From the NCBI RefSeq assembly GCF_040372805.1, contig NZ_BAABWJ010000006.1, forward strand, positions 62,001-126,000: a stretch of DNA of 64,000 bases, in the 5' to 3' direction. Position 1 is the first letter of the stretch; the number at the start of each line of letters is the position of its first letter. Position numbers and translations under genes: made by a program. This DNA comes from Pseudoteredinibacter isoporae_A. GTDB lineage: Bacteria; Pseudomonadota; Gammaproteobacteria; Pseudomonadales; Cellvibrionaceae. The notes below the pieces were generated by a model, which saw only the letters and a program-made list of their open reading frames with translations, did not search any database and was not told the origin of the DNA. Shown here one piece after another: positions 54,634 to 63,250 of the stretch.

Positions 54634-54915
54634 TTAGGCTGGCCAATCTCGAAAGGGAAAAGGTTTATCTTCGCTGACAAACGTCAAAAAACGCCAGCTT
54701 TGCAATACAAACTGGGCACAAGATTCAGAAAACTCAACCATTGCTGTGTTTGCCTGTCCCTGAATAAGAACAATAAAAAATTGCACGACAGCAACGATTC
54801 CCAAAACCAACAACACTAGCTTCAAAACAATGGCATAAACCACCATAAAAGCTAGCCGAATCCAGATTTCGGGGCCCAGTAAAGAATACTTCTGGGGCAT
54901 GTGTGAATCACTCAT
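54634..54915 (-). CDS. DUF4389-domain membrane protein
   Basis: A 93-residue inner-membrane protein with one long or two hydrophobic helices (about 20-52), followed by a short cytoplasmic or periplasmic tail ending SEDKPFPFRDWPA, the DUF4389 signature. It is 40 bases downstream of gpsA. Function is unknown, but the association with gpsA and sixA is conserved. Confidence 0.85.
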   Translation of the reverse strand: MSDSHMPQKYSLLGPEIWIRLAFMVVYAIVLKLVLLVLGIVAVVQFFIVLIQGQANTAMVEFSESCAQFVLQSWRFLTFVSEDKPFPFRDWPA

Positions 54916-54955
54916 GGAAACTCCTTCGCAGGTTTAGCAAGAGTGTGAAAAGATA

Positions 54956-55978
54956 CTAAAGGTTTTTTTGAGAGTACTCAACGTCGGTATTTTGTTCGCC
55001 GCCCATGAGTTTATCGGCGACATCGGCAATGCTGTAATCTTCGAACAAAATGCCGTGCAACGCACTGGCCAGCGGCATATACACACCGAGCTCGTCGGCT
55101 TTTTGCTTCACTAACCTGAGGGTATTGACCCCTTCTACCGCCTGGCCAATATCCGCCTCGGCCTGTTCCAGGGATTGCCCGTGCGCAATCGCCATACCCA
55201 AACGGTAGTTACGACTGAGATCGGAAGTACAGGTCAAAATCAGATCGCCGACACCGGCCAGTCCCAAAAAAGTCATGGGATCAGCATCCATATGTTTTGC
55301 AAACCGCCCCATTTCCGCGAGAGCGCGCGTCAACAACATGGCGATCGTATTATGACCGCAGCCCAAGGCCGTTGCTAACCCCGTCACGATGGCGTAGATA
55401 TTTTTAAGCGCCCCACCCAGCTCGACACCATAACGGTCACTGTTGGCGTACAAGCGAAAAGTATTGGAACAGAGTAGCTCTTGAATACAACTAATCAGCG
55501 CTTCGTCTTCACTGGCGATTACCGAGCCGGTTTGCTGATGAGCAACAATTTCCTTCGCAAAATTTGGGCCGCTTAAGACACCGATACGTGCATCGTTCAA
55601 TTCCTGCTCAAGCACCTGACTCATCAAGGTGAAGCCACTGGGCTCAATTCCTTTCGTGGTGCTGATTACCATGGTGCCCGTTTTTAACATGGGCGCCACC
55701 AAACGGGCGACTTCTCGAAAAGACTTACTGGGAATGGCAATAAAAACCACATCGGCAGAGCCCACGGCTTCTTGTAAGTCAGCACAGGCCGTTAGATTGT
55801 CACTGAGCAGATAACCGGGTAGATACTCACTGTTTTCACGCGCCAGCTGAACTTTCTCAGCACGCGCCTTATTGCGCATCCACTGATAGGTTTTGTGGCC
55901 GTTACTGGCTGCGATATTGGCAATTGCCGTACCGAAACTGCCACCACCGAGAACCGCGACCTGCTGTGGATTTGTCAT
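54956..55978 (-). CDS. gpsA: Glycerol-3-phosphate dehydrogenase [NAD(P)+] GpsA
   Basis: A 340-residue cytosolic enzyme (E. coli 339) making sn-glycerol 3-phosphate for phospholipids. Features are the nucleotide loop VLGGGSFGTAIANI, the catalytic lysine region GGALKNIYAIVTGLA, and the C-terminal VEGVNTLRLV segment. It is followed by DUF4389 and sixA on the same strand. Confidence 0.96.
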   Translation of the reverse strand: MTNPQQVAVLGGGSFGTAIANIAASNGHKTYQWMRNKARAEKVQLARENSEYLPGYLLSDNLTACADLQEAVGSADVVFIAIPSKSFREVARLVAPMLKTGTMVISTTKGIEPSGFTLMSQVLEQELNDARIGVLSGPNFAKEIVAHQQTGSVIASEDEALISCIQELLCSNTFRLYANSDRYGVELGGALKNIYAIVTGLATALGCGHNTIAMLLTRALAEMGRFAKHMDADPMTFLGLAGVGDLILTCTSDLSRNYRLGMAIAHGQSLEQAEADIGQAVEGVNTLRLVKQKADELGVYMPLASALHGILFEDYSIADVADKLMGGEQNTDVEYSQKNL

Positions 55979-56042
55979 GCGCCTGAAACCTTTATCGATT
56001 GGAATTGTTATTGTTTCGTCAACACCTTCAAAGACAACCTTA

Positions 56043-56060
56043 TGACAGAAACTTCTGTCA
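56043..56060. other. Inverted repeat upstream of gpsA
   Basis: TGACAGAA-AC-TTCTGTCA is a perfect 8-base dyad in the htpG-gpsA gap, 65 bases ahead of gpsA. It may be an operator; as a terminator it lacks a T-run on the minus strand. Confidence 0.45.
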
Positions 56061-56090
56061 AAAAGCGTTCAGAAAGCGATTAAACACGAA

Positions 56091-56119
56091 TCACAGGACA
56101 CACGTTTATGTTCCTGTGA
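56091..56119 (-). terminator. Stem-loop after htpG
   Basis: TCACAGGA (56091-56098) pairs with TCCTGTGA (56112-56119) around 13 bases, 19 bases after the htpG stop. Only a weak T-rich tract follows on the minus strand. Confidence 0.5.
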
Positions 56120-56137
56120 CTCGTTCACTATAACAAC

Positions 56138-58057
56138 TTAGTGGCTGAGTTCTAATAAAAGTTTATTCAGCTTTTGCACATAATTGGCCGGATCGTCCAA
56201 TTGACCGCCCTCGGCCAGATTGGCTTGATCAAACAGAATACCTACTAGATCCGCAAAGCGATCTTCATCGGACTCCTGATCCAGCTTGGCAACCAATGGA
56301 TGTTCAGGATTGAGCTCCAGGTTTGGCTTGCTGTCCGGCACGGCTTGGCCAGCTTGCTCAAGCAAGCGACGCATCTGGGCTCCCATATCCTGCTCGTTCA
56401 CCACCAGACAGGCCGGGGAATCGGTCAAACGGTGTGTGATGCGCACATCATCCACGCGATCTTTCAGCGCCTCTTTGGCGCGTTCGATCAGGGACTCAAA
56501 TTGCTTCTCAGATTCTTCCTGGGCTTTTTTATCTTCATCGCTTTCCAACTCACCCAGGTCCAATGCGCCCTTACCTACGTCCTGGAAGGATTTGCCGTCA
56601 AAGTCCATCATATGACTCATCAGCCAATCATCCACTCGATCACTCAGCAACAGCACCTCAATGCCTTTTTTGCGGAACACCTCCAGATGCGGGCTGTTTT
56701 TCGCCGTGTTGAAATTCTCGGCCGCAACATAATAAATTTTGTCCTGACCTTCTTGCATGCGCCCCACATAATCTTCCAGAGACTGATCTTGATCAGCCTT
56801 ATCGGTGTGGGTACTGGCAAAACGGAACAGTTTCGCAATTTTTTCTTTATTGGCGAAATCTTCAGCCGGGCCTTCTTTCAACACCTGACCAAATTCCGTC
56901 CAGAACTCAGCGTACTGCTCAGGCTCCTTGCTCGCCATTTTGCTCAGGGTATCCAACACACGCTTGGTTAGCGCTGAACGCATGGCATCGATGTTCGGGT
57001 CTTTCTGTAGAATCTCGCGGCTAACGTTCAAGGACAAGTCATTGGAATCGACAACACCCTTCACAAAGCGCAAATACATCGGCAGAAACTGTTCCGCATC
57101 ATCCATGATAAAAGTGCGTTGCACATACAACTTCAAGCCACGGGCAGCATCGCGGTTGTACATATCAAAGGGAGCTTTGGCTGGAATGTATAGCAAACTG
57201 GTGTAGTCCAACTTGCCTTCCACTCGATTGTGACTCCACTTAACCGGGTCAGCAAAATCGTGGGAGATGTGCTTGTAAAACTCTTTGTATTCTTCCTCAC
57301 TGACTTCGCTGCGCGAACGAGTCCAGAGAGCGGTGGCCGTGTTAATGACTTCGTATTCCACTGGCGCCGCTTCTTTCTCTTCGCCCTCTTCATCCATCGC
57401 AGGCATGTCCTGCTTCAGCATCTCAACTGGCAGGGAAATATGATCCGAATACTTCTTAATAACGGAACGCAAACGCCAGCCGTCAGCAAACTCAACCGCA
57501 TCATCTTTCAGATGCAAAACAACGCTGGTGCCACGTTCAGAACGCTCGATGGATTCAACACTGAATTCAGCTTCCCCATCGCATTCCCAATGCACACCTT
57601 GATCATTGGCCTCGCCCGCCTTACGGGAAAAGACTTCTACTTTATCCGCAACAATGAAAGCGGAATAAAAGCCTACCCCAAATTGACCGATCAATTGGGA
57701 ATCTTTCTTTTCGTCACCGGAAAGATTGGACAGAAAGCTGGCCGTCCCGGATTTTGCAATGGTCCCCAAATGCTCGACCACATCGTCGCGATTCATGCCA
57801 ATACCGTTATCCGCAATGGTGAGCGTTTTGGCGTCTTTATCAAAATCAACACGGATTTTCAGGTTGGCGTCGTTTTCATACAGATCGCCGTTCGACAGGG
57901 CTAAAAAGCGCAGTTTGTCGGCCGCGTCTGAAGCATTCGATACCAATTCCCTCAGGAAGATTTCCTTATTGGAATACAAAGAGTGGATCATCAGGTGCAG
58001 CAGCTGCTTGGCTTCTGTCTGGAATCCCATGGTTTGTTTTTGTGCATCAACGCTCAT
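56138..58057 (-). CDS. htpG: Chaperone HtpG (Hsp90)
   Basis: A 639-residue Hsp90 homologue (E. coli 624). The GHKL ATPase domain shows RELVSNASDAADKLRFLAL, DNGIGM and GQFGVGFYSAF. The middle and C-terminal dimer domains follow. The ATG at 58057 has AAGGAG 9 bases upstream. A sigma-32 promoter is readable 50-80 bases upstream, so heat induction is expected. Confidence 0.97.
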   Translation of the reverse strand: MSVDAQKQTMGFQTEAKQLLHLMIHSLYSNKEIFLRELVSNASDAADKLRFLALSNGDLYENDANLKIRVDFDKDAKTLTIADNGIGMNRDDVVEHLGTIAKSGTASFLSNLSGDEKKDSQLIGQFGVGFYSAFIVADKVEVFSRKAGEANDQGVHWECDGEAEFSVESIERSERGTSVVLHLKDDAVEFADGWRLRSVIKKYSDHISLPVEMLKQDMPAMDEEGEEKEAAPVEYEVINTATALWTRSRSEVSEEEYKEFYKHISHDFADPVKWSHNRVEGKLDYTSLLYIPAKAPFDMYNRDAARGLKLYVQRTFIMDDAEQFLPMYLRFVKGVVDSNDLSLNVSREILQKDPNIDAMRSALTKRVLDTLSKMASKEPEQYAEFWTEFGQVLKEGPAEDFANKEKIAKLFRFASTHTDKADQDQSLEDYVGRMQEGQDKIYYVAAENFNTAKNSPHLEVFRKKGIEVLLLSDRVDDWLMSHMMDFDGKSFQDVGKGALDLGELESDEDKKAQEESEKQFESLIERAKEALKDRVDDVRITHRLTDSPACLVVNEQDMGAQMRRLLEQAGQAVPDSKPNLELNPEHPLVAKLDQESDEDRFADLVGILFDQANLAEGGQLDDPANYVQKLNKLLLELSH

Positions 58058-58110
58058 CTAAGCATTCTCCTTGGTCAGTCGGTCCACCACTGGGGTGCAT
58101 AGACCCAGTT

Positions 58111-58136
58111 ATGGGGGCCAATCTCAACTTTTAAAG
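58111..58136 (-). promoter_or_regulatory. Sigma-32 (heat-shock) promoter of htpG
   Basis: Read on the minus strand: CTTTAAA, 13-base spacer, CCCCATAA, against the consensus CTTGAAA-N13-15-CCCCATNT. The match is 6 of 7 in the -35 and all of CCCCAT in the -10. Confidence 0.75.
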
Positions 58137-58221
58137 GGGAATAGCGGAAGCTTTTTCGACAATATTGGCTTGCAGGAGGGATAGCCCGGGGGCGCTCGGC
58201 CCCAGGCTGAGGGAAAGGCGG

Positions 58222-58656
58222 CTAATCGACTAAAAAATGTCCTCTTGCCGTCGCAACGCTTTCATCACGGGAGCGATGCCAGCAGTTGACCGACACGTTC
58301 ACCAACTTGCGACCCTGGCGCACTACTGTACACAAAGCATACAGCGGCTCCAGGCGACCGGGGCGCACATAATCAACCGAAATATCCACTACCCTCGGGG
58401 TCACCTGGGTAGGCAGAGTCATCATCAAGTGCAGACTGGCCGCGAATTCCAAAAAGCCACCAATGGCCCCACCGTGTAAGGCTGGCAGTGTCGGATTACC
58501 CACATTCCCCTTACTGGGCGGCAACACATAAAACAGCTCGTCCCCCATCATAAGCGTTTCGATACCAAGCAACTTGGCATAGGGAATCTGCTCAATAATC
58601 AGTTCTGGTTTCCATTCCTCACGGGCCTTCTTGCAAGCTTCTGATATTGCGCTCAT
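58222..58656 (-). CDS. PaaI-type hotdog thioesterase (second of pair)
   Basis: A 144-residue hotdog-fold protein with the acyl-CoA thioesterase signature region ALHGGAIGGFLEFAASLHL, followed by VDISVDYVRPGRLEPLYA. The conserved HGG is present. Its ATG overlaps the stop of the preceding thioesterase gene by 4 bases, so both are translated together, perhaps as a heteromer. Substrate is unknown. Confidence 0.87.
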   Translation of the reverse strand: MSAISEACKKAREEWKPELIIEQIPYAKLLGIETLMMGDELFYVLPPSKGNVGNPTLPALHGGAIGGFLEFAASLHLMMTLPTQVTPRVVDISVDYVRPGRLEPLYALCTVVRQGRKLVNVSVNCWHRSRDESVATARGHFLVD

Positions 58657-59156
58657 AAATCCACCTCCACGGCTTCCAGAAACGGCTTAAACTGCTCGCT
58701 CAGGTTTTTCAGCACCTCGTCATCAAGGCGAATAAAGTTGGCAACGCAATGCGCGACGGGTCTGTCTTCCTGCCCTTTGGTATAAGCGCGCCCACGCGCA
58801 AAAAGAACACTCTGGGAACTGCGGTAAACATCCGCTCGGGCATAGATGTCCTGGCCCGGTTCCGCGACCCCCATATAATCGATGCGTAAATCCATAGTGG
58901 GTGTCAAACCAACATCTTCCAACACCGTGGCACAAGCCATGCCGCAACAGGTATCCAACAAGGCGGTAATGGCCCCCCCGTGCACCACACCGGTATCCGG
59001 GTTGCCAACCAAGCGTTCACTGTAGGGCAAGCACATTTCACAGGCCCCAGTTTCCAGATGGGTGAACCCCAAACCCAACTGGTGGAAATGATCCCCCTTG
59101 TTAGCCGAGACCATCAACTTGGACAGTTTTTTTACCAATACAATATCGACCGCCAT
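58653..59156 (-). CDS. PaaI-type hotdog thioesterase (first of pair)
   Basis: A 167-residue hotdog-fold protein with NPDTGVVHGGAITALLDTCC and MDLRIDYMGVAEPGQDIYAR, the PaaI/YdiI pattern. Start ATG 59156 has AAGG 5 bases upstream; the GTG at 59162 is less likely. Family members hydrolyse acyl- or aryl-CoA esters. It heads a two-gene unit upstream of htpG. Confidence 0.87.
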   Translation of the reverse strand: MAVDIVLVKKLSKLMVSANKGDHFHQLGLGFTHLETGACEMCLPYSERLVGNPDTGVVHGGAITALLDTCCGMACATVLEDVGLTPTMDLRIDYMGVAEPGQDIYARADVYRSSQSVLFARGRAYTKGQEDRPVAHCVANFIRLDDEVLKNLSEQFKPFLEAVEVDL

Positions 59157-59313
59157 ACACACCTTCTATTCTGTGATTGTCGTTGCCAGCGGAGAAAAGC
59201 CAGCGACGGTAAGCTGTGAGTATAGCCACTTTTAGGTCACAGCCCCAATACAGAATATCCGCGTTACTCGCTCTCTTTCGTAAGAGCAGCCGGTATCAAC
59301 GCCACTCTACTAT

Positions 59314-60171
59314 TTACTTCAGCACCTTAAATGCTTTCAACTGCTGAAGTACCTTGGCCTTGCGTGCGCCCTGTAGCGCCTTGAAACTATCCGCTTCGAC
59401 GTTCAAGGCAAAGTAATGGTTACCCTCCGCGTTTTGGACATAGCCAACGTACCAACCAATAAACCGACCCTTAGAGATTGGCCCGGCACCGGTTTTGGCA
59501 AACAACCTGACGTTTCCCGCCTGGCCTGTAAACTCGTCAGCAAACCAGTTGGGTTCTTGATCCAGATCCACTTCCATAATGGTCTCAACTGCGGCAAAAC
59601 TCTTAGCCTTCAAAGGCAATTCCCTGCGCGCCAAACGCCGTAGAAAGCACACTTGTTCAACCGCACTGATTTGCAAGCTGCCGTTCAACCAGAAATCATC
59701 CAGACCAGAACTGATGTCGCTATTACCATACTGAAAACCGCTGAGGACACGTTCCATTGCTACCTCACCAATATCCACAGCCAGCTGACGATAAATGGGC
59801 AAAGCCGAGGCATGAAAGGCTTCACGCAAGGTAAGCGGCGCTTGATACCAACGCTTGGGCCACCATGATTCAATGGGATAAGCCGAGGTATTCACCGAAA
59901 ATGTCTGAGACACATCGTTCCATTGCCCGGTTTCGATAGCGATCAAAGTGTTGGCAATCTTAAAACTCGAGTAAGGGGTAAAACGAGTCTCCGCACGCGA
60001 CCGATTCACAAAATGAAATTTGCCCTCTTCTTCATTGAGCAGTACAAAACTGCAATCTTCATCACAGCTTGAATTCATCTTTTGGGCAAACCCTGGAAGA
60101 GCGGTGCCCGAGAATAAAACAAAGGCCAATAATACAAACAAATACACGCAAGGCTTGGATGTCGACATCAT
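59314..60171 (-). CDS. Class D (OXA-type) beta-lactamase-like protein
   Basis: A 285-residue protein starting at the tandem ATG 60171/60168, with a signal peptide (KPCVYLFVLLAFVLFSGTAL, cleavage near GFAQ). Class D motifs are visible: SSFK (Ser68, Lys71), SAL in place of the usual SxV (122-124), YGN (148-150), a Trp near 161 with FWLNGSLQIS, and KTG (226-228). It should be an active-site serine hydrolase of penicillins, although the valine-to-leucine change and divergence mean activity and spectrum are unknown. No mobile element is nearby, so it is probably a resident chromosomal gene. Confidence 0.88.
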   Translation of the reverse strand: MMSTSKPCVYLFVLLAFVLFSGTALPGFAQKMNSSCDEDCSFVLLNEEEGKFHFVNRSRAETRFTPYSSFKIANTLIAIETGQWNDVSQTFSVNTSAYPIESWWPKRWYQAPLTLREAFHASALPIYRQLAVDIGEVAMERVLSGFQYGNSDISSGLDDFWLNGSLQISAVEQVCFLRRLARRELPLKAKSFAAVETIMEVDLDQEPNWFADEFTGQAGNVRLFAKTGAGPISKGRFIGWYVGYVQNAEGNHYFALNVEADSFKALQGARKAKVLQQLKAFKVLK

Positions 60172-60402
60172 TATTTCACTGTTAAAAAAAGCGATTGTTA
60201 CCTTAGCTAAGGGATACCACCGCTCAAACACCTTAATTTACACGCTTCTACCCAGCGATAGCTCCACTTTCTCAGAAATGCCAAGCGGCGATTGCCATCT
60301 TGTCTCAGTCGATCATCGCCGGTATCGTGTATACGACAAGAACAAGACCTGAAAAGTGCCAGCACTTTTGTAAAAAATCGCCACCGATATGGTTCAGCAA
60401 CT

Positions 60403-61158
60403 ATGGACTTCGATTTTCAAAGCCAGCTGATTAGCAGCCTTGGAAGCGATCACTTTTCCCAGAAATTTTATGATTTCTGGATTCGCTTGCTGTTACTTGA
60501 TCAATGTACAGCCTGGGAGCTCAAACCCGGCCAGGCCCCTCGCACTCTGGTTTCCGCTCGACCCAATGATCCGGAGCTCATCAAACGTCTCTGTGATTTG
60601 TACAGCGAATCCATGTATCGAGGTGATGAGCAACTTCAGCAACTGAAACAAAGCGATACTGGCATTGTGGCTCAAATCAGCACCCAAACGATGGATCAAG
60701 GTCAATACCGGCGCTTGTTTTTTGAAGAAGCGGATCTCCAGGAAAAAGTATTTATCCTGAGCCAGCGGGGTGAGCGCTGTTATTACATCAATCTGTACCG
60801 CTGTAAAGGAAGAGACTCTTTCAATCAAACCGAGCTCCAACGCTGCCAACAAGCCGCCACTTATGCCTCCGCTCTCCTCGATAAGCATCAACAGCTATTA
60901 CCCAGCGATCACGGCAGCACAAAGCTCCAACAGGACAAGCTCGAAGAGTTCTTCAGCCAACACCCCGCCGCTTTATCACCACGCGAGGCCCGCACCTGCA
61001 GCTTGATCGTCACCGGGCACAGCAACGAGGCTATCGCTCTGATCTTGGAGGTCAGCATTAATACTGCCCGTACGTTTCGGCGTCGGGCCTATGAAAAACT
61101 GCAGCTGAGCAGCCAGGCCGAGCTGTTCGCCATTTATCTGGGAAGCGGTTCGTCCTGA
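60403..61158 (+). CDS. LuxR-family transcriptional regulator
   Basis: A 251-residue regulator read from ATG 60403; the frame is open to 60292 but that extension has no ribosome-binding site. The C-terminal LuxR helix-turn-helix spans about 190-245 (LSPREARTCSLIVTGHSNEA). The N-terminal ~180 residues are not a recognised autoinducer or receiver domain and may be GAF-like. It precedes the flavin monooxygenase gene by 100 bases, and a 20-base dyad lies between them. It is likely the local regulator of that operon. Confidence 0.85.
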   Translation: MDFDFQSQLISSLGSDHFSQKFYDFWIRLLLLDQCTAWELKPGQAPRTLVSARPNDPELIKRLCDLYSESMYRGDEQLQQLKQSDTGIVAQISTQTMDQGQYRRLFFEEADLQEKVFILSQRGERCYYINLYRCKGRDSFNQTELQRCQQAATYASALLDKHQQLLPSDHGSTKLQQDKLEEFFSQHPAALSPREARTCSLIVTGHSNEAIALILEVSINTARTFRRRAYEKLQLSSQAELFAIYLGSGSS

Positions 61159-61183
61159 ATCCCTATTCATCTTTATTCACCTT

Positions 61184-61203
61184 TGTCATCCCTTGGGGTG
61201 ACA
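61184..61203. promoter_or_regulatory. LuxR-type operator dyad before the monooxygenase
   Basis: A 20-base imperfect inverted repeat beginning TGTCA and ending TGACA, with CCC/GGG inner arms; 16 of 20 positions are symmetrical. Length and position, about 56 bases before the monooxygenase ATG, suit a LuxR-family site overlapping the -35 region. Confidence 0.5.
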
Positions 61204-61258
61204 GACAAATCATGCCGACCTGACCTAAGCTTTCTCCATACGCTAAGGAGTACCGATC

Positions 61259-62992
61259 ATGTCAAACACGCATGCCCCCAACGCTGAGCCGCACCCTTCG
61301 ATTTTTTACCCTTATAAGGTGTACCCAGTTGAGCCATTGCCCTCTCAAATAGACAGTAACACCCGCCAGGAAGTGTTGATCGTTGGTGCTGGCCCGGTGG
61401 GTTTAGCCACAGCATTGGATTTGGCTCGTTTTGGCGTTGCCTCAAGAATCATTGAAGCTGAACGACAGGTCAGTCACGGTAGCCGCGCCATTGTCTTGAC
61501 CCGACGCTCCATGCAGATCCTTCAAATGCTGGGCTGCGATCAAGCTTTTGTTGAAAAAGGGCTGAGCTGGAGCATGGGGCGCTCTTATTATCGCGGACAA
61601 GAGGTCTATCAAATGCAGATGCCCCACAGCGAACACGAGCGCTTCGGGCCAGGCACGAATATCCAACAACAATACATTGAACAATTCCTGGTAGAAGCCG
61701 CTGAAAAAAATCCACTGATTCATATTCATTGGGGCCACAAGGTTACGGGCATTCAACAAAGCGATAGCGAGGCAACTCTGACGATCTGCGATGAAGACGG
61801 CGAACAGGAATACCGAGCCCCCTGGGTAGTTGCCGCCGATGGCGGACGTTCAACACTTCGCAAGCTGCTCAAGTTGCGCATGGAGGGTGAAGCGTATACC
61901 GGCAATTTCGTGATCGCCGATATCAAAGCTGATATCAAATTACCGACCGAACGCCTCTGTTATTTTGATCCCCCCTGGAGTCCAGGCAACAATGTATTAG
62001 TGCACCGAGAACCTGAAGGTATTTGGCGCCTGGACTTCCGACTCCCCGAGGGTGAAAGCCCTGAGCATGCTCTGAAAGAAGAACAACTCGCCGAACGCAT
62101 CCATAACATACTGACCATGATCGGGCAGGAAGTACCCTGGCAGTTAGACTGGGCCACGGTCTACAGCGCCAGCACAAAAACCCTGAGCGATTACCAGAAG
62201 CAGCGGGTACTGTTTGCCGGCGATGCCGCACACCTTCTGCCTATTTTCGGCGTGCGCGGGGCCAACACTGGACTGCAAGACGCTAACAATCTCGCCTGGA
62301 AATTAGCGCTGCATCTACAGGGAATAGCCGGCCCAGAGCTCCTGCGCAGTTATTCAACTGAACGGGTACAAGCCGCTCGGGAAATTTGCGAAGAAGCCGG
62401 GAAGTCAACACGCTTTATGTCGCCTCCAACTCGAGGTGCCCGCTTGCTGCGTGACGCCGTTCTGTCTCTCAGCCTGACGGAATCTTTCGTTCGAGACTTA
62501 CTGCATTGGCGCACCTCCCGCCCTCACCGCTATTACAACAGTCCACTCAACAGCAGCACTCATACTGGGCACCCTCTGCTGGGCGAAGTTGCTCCCAACG
62601 TCAAGCTTGGCGACAACCAGTATCTTCACGATCACATGCTGGCCGGTTTTACCGTTTTGATTTTTCTATCTGAGGAAAAGAGCGAACCGGAGCTAAGCCA
62701 AGTCTGTGCACTGCAAGAACTTGAAAACGTATCAATACATCCGATTTTGATTACAGGAACCCATTGTGAACCCGGAGGCTTGCATCACGGCTCACACATT
62801 GCCGACCAAGAAGGAGCACTGTTTGAGCATTACGACATTCGGGAAAACAGCCTCTTACTCATACGCCCCGACCAACACATCAGCGGCATTTGGCAAGCAA
62901 GCGATAATGAGGAAAGCCCGCTGCAATGGATTCACCAAGCCATTCGCAACACACTATGCCTGACACCCTGTGGAGATCAACATGTTGAATAA
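61259..62992 (+). CDS. FAD-dependent aromatic-type monooxygenase
   Basis: A 577-residue flavoprotein of the group A monooxygenases (PheA/TfdB/MhpA type). It has the dinucleotide loop VLIVGAGPVGLATALDLARFG (about 40-60), the second FAD motif GDAAHLLPIFGVRGANTGLQ (about 320-340), and a thioredoxin-like C-terminal region. AAGGAG is 8 bases before the ATG. Such enzymes hydroxylate phenols or related aromatics using NAD(P)H and O2. It overlaps the DUF2783 gene by 11 bases and has a LuxR regulator upstream, forming a small regulated unit. Substrate is unknown. Confidence 0.9.
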   Translation: MSNTHAPNAEPHPSIFYPYKVYPVEPLPSQIDSNTRQEVLIVGAGPVGLATALDLARFGVASRIIEAERQVSHGSRAIVLTRRSMQILQMLGCDQAFVEKGLSWSMGRSYYRGQEVYQMQMPHSEHERFGPGTNIQQQYIEQFLVEAAEKNPLIHIHWGHKVTGIQQSDSEATLTICDEDGEQEYRAPWVVAADGGRSTLRKLLKLRMEGEAYTGNFVIADIKADIKLPTERLCYFDPPWSPGNNVLVHREPEGIWRLDFRLPEGESPEHALKEEQLAERIHNILTMIGQEVPWQLDWATVYSASTKTLSDYQKQRVLFAGDAAHLLPIFGVRGANTGLQDANNLAWKLALHLQGIAGPELLRSYSTERVQAAREICEEAGKSTRFMSPPTRGARLLRDAVLSLSLTESFVRDLLHWRTSRPHRYYNSPLNSSTHTGHPLLGEVAPNVKLGDNQYLHDHMLAGFTVLIFLSEEKSEPELSQVCALQELENVSIHPILITGTHCEPGGLHHGSHIADQEGALFEHYDIRENSLLLIRPDQHISGIWQASDNEESPLQWIHQAIRNTLCLTPCGDQHVE

Positions 62993-63170
62993 AACGCTGA
63001 ACAATGATGCACTGGAAACCATTTACGATCATCTTTACCAGGCCATCGACACAGCCGGTCCGGAAAAAGAAACTAAAATGCTGACGAAGCTGGCACTGAT
63101 ACTGGCCAATCAGTTAGGAGATTGTGAGCAAGTATTAAGCGCCATTGCGATCGCAGAAAAAGATTTGTAG
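62982..63170 (+). CDS. DUF2783-domain small protein
   Basis: A 62-residue protein starting MLNKTLNNDALETIYDHLYQ, with GGAG 6 bases ahead of the ATG. It overlaps the monooxygenase gene by 11 bases. Sequence pattern and size fit DUF2783, a family repeatedly found directly downstream of FAD monooxygenases in Proteobacteria. Its role is unknown; a small partner or stabiliser of the monooxygenase is plausible. Confidence 0.82.
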   Translation: MLNKTLNNDALETIYDHLYQAIDTAGPEKETKMLTKLALILANQLGDCEQVLSAIAIAEKDL

Positions 63171-63200
63171 ATCTTCTTACTCCCAAAATTTCAGGCATAA

Positions 63201-63227
63201 AAAAAGCGAGCCACTGGCTCGCTTTTT
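63201..63227. terminator. Bidirectional terminator between DUF2783 and fadA
   Basis: AAAAAGCGAGCC (63201-63212) pairs perfectly with GGCTCGCTTTTT (63216-63227), with T-runs on both strands. It serves both converging genes. Confidence 0.9.
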
Positions 63228-63250
63228 CAATCAAACACTTTTCAAACGTT

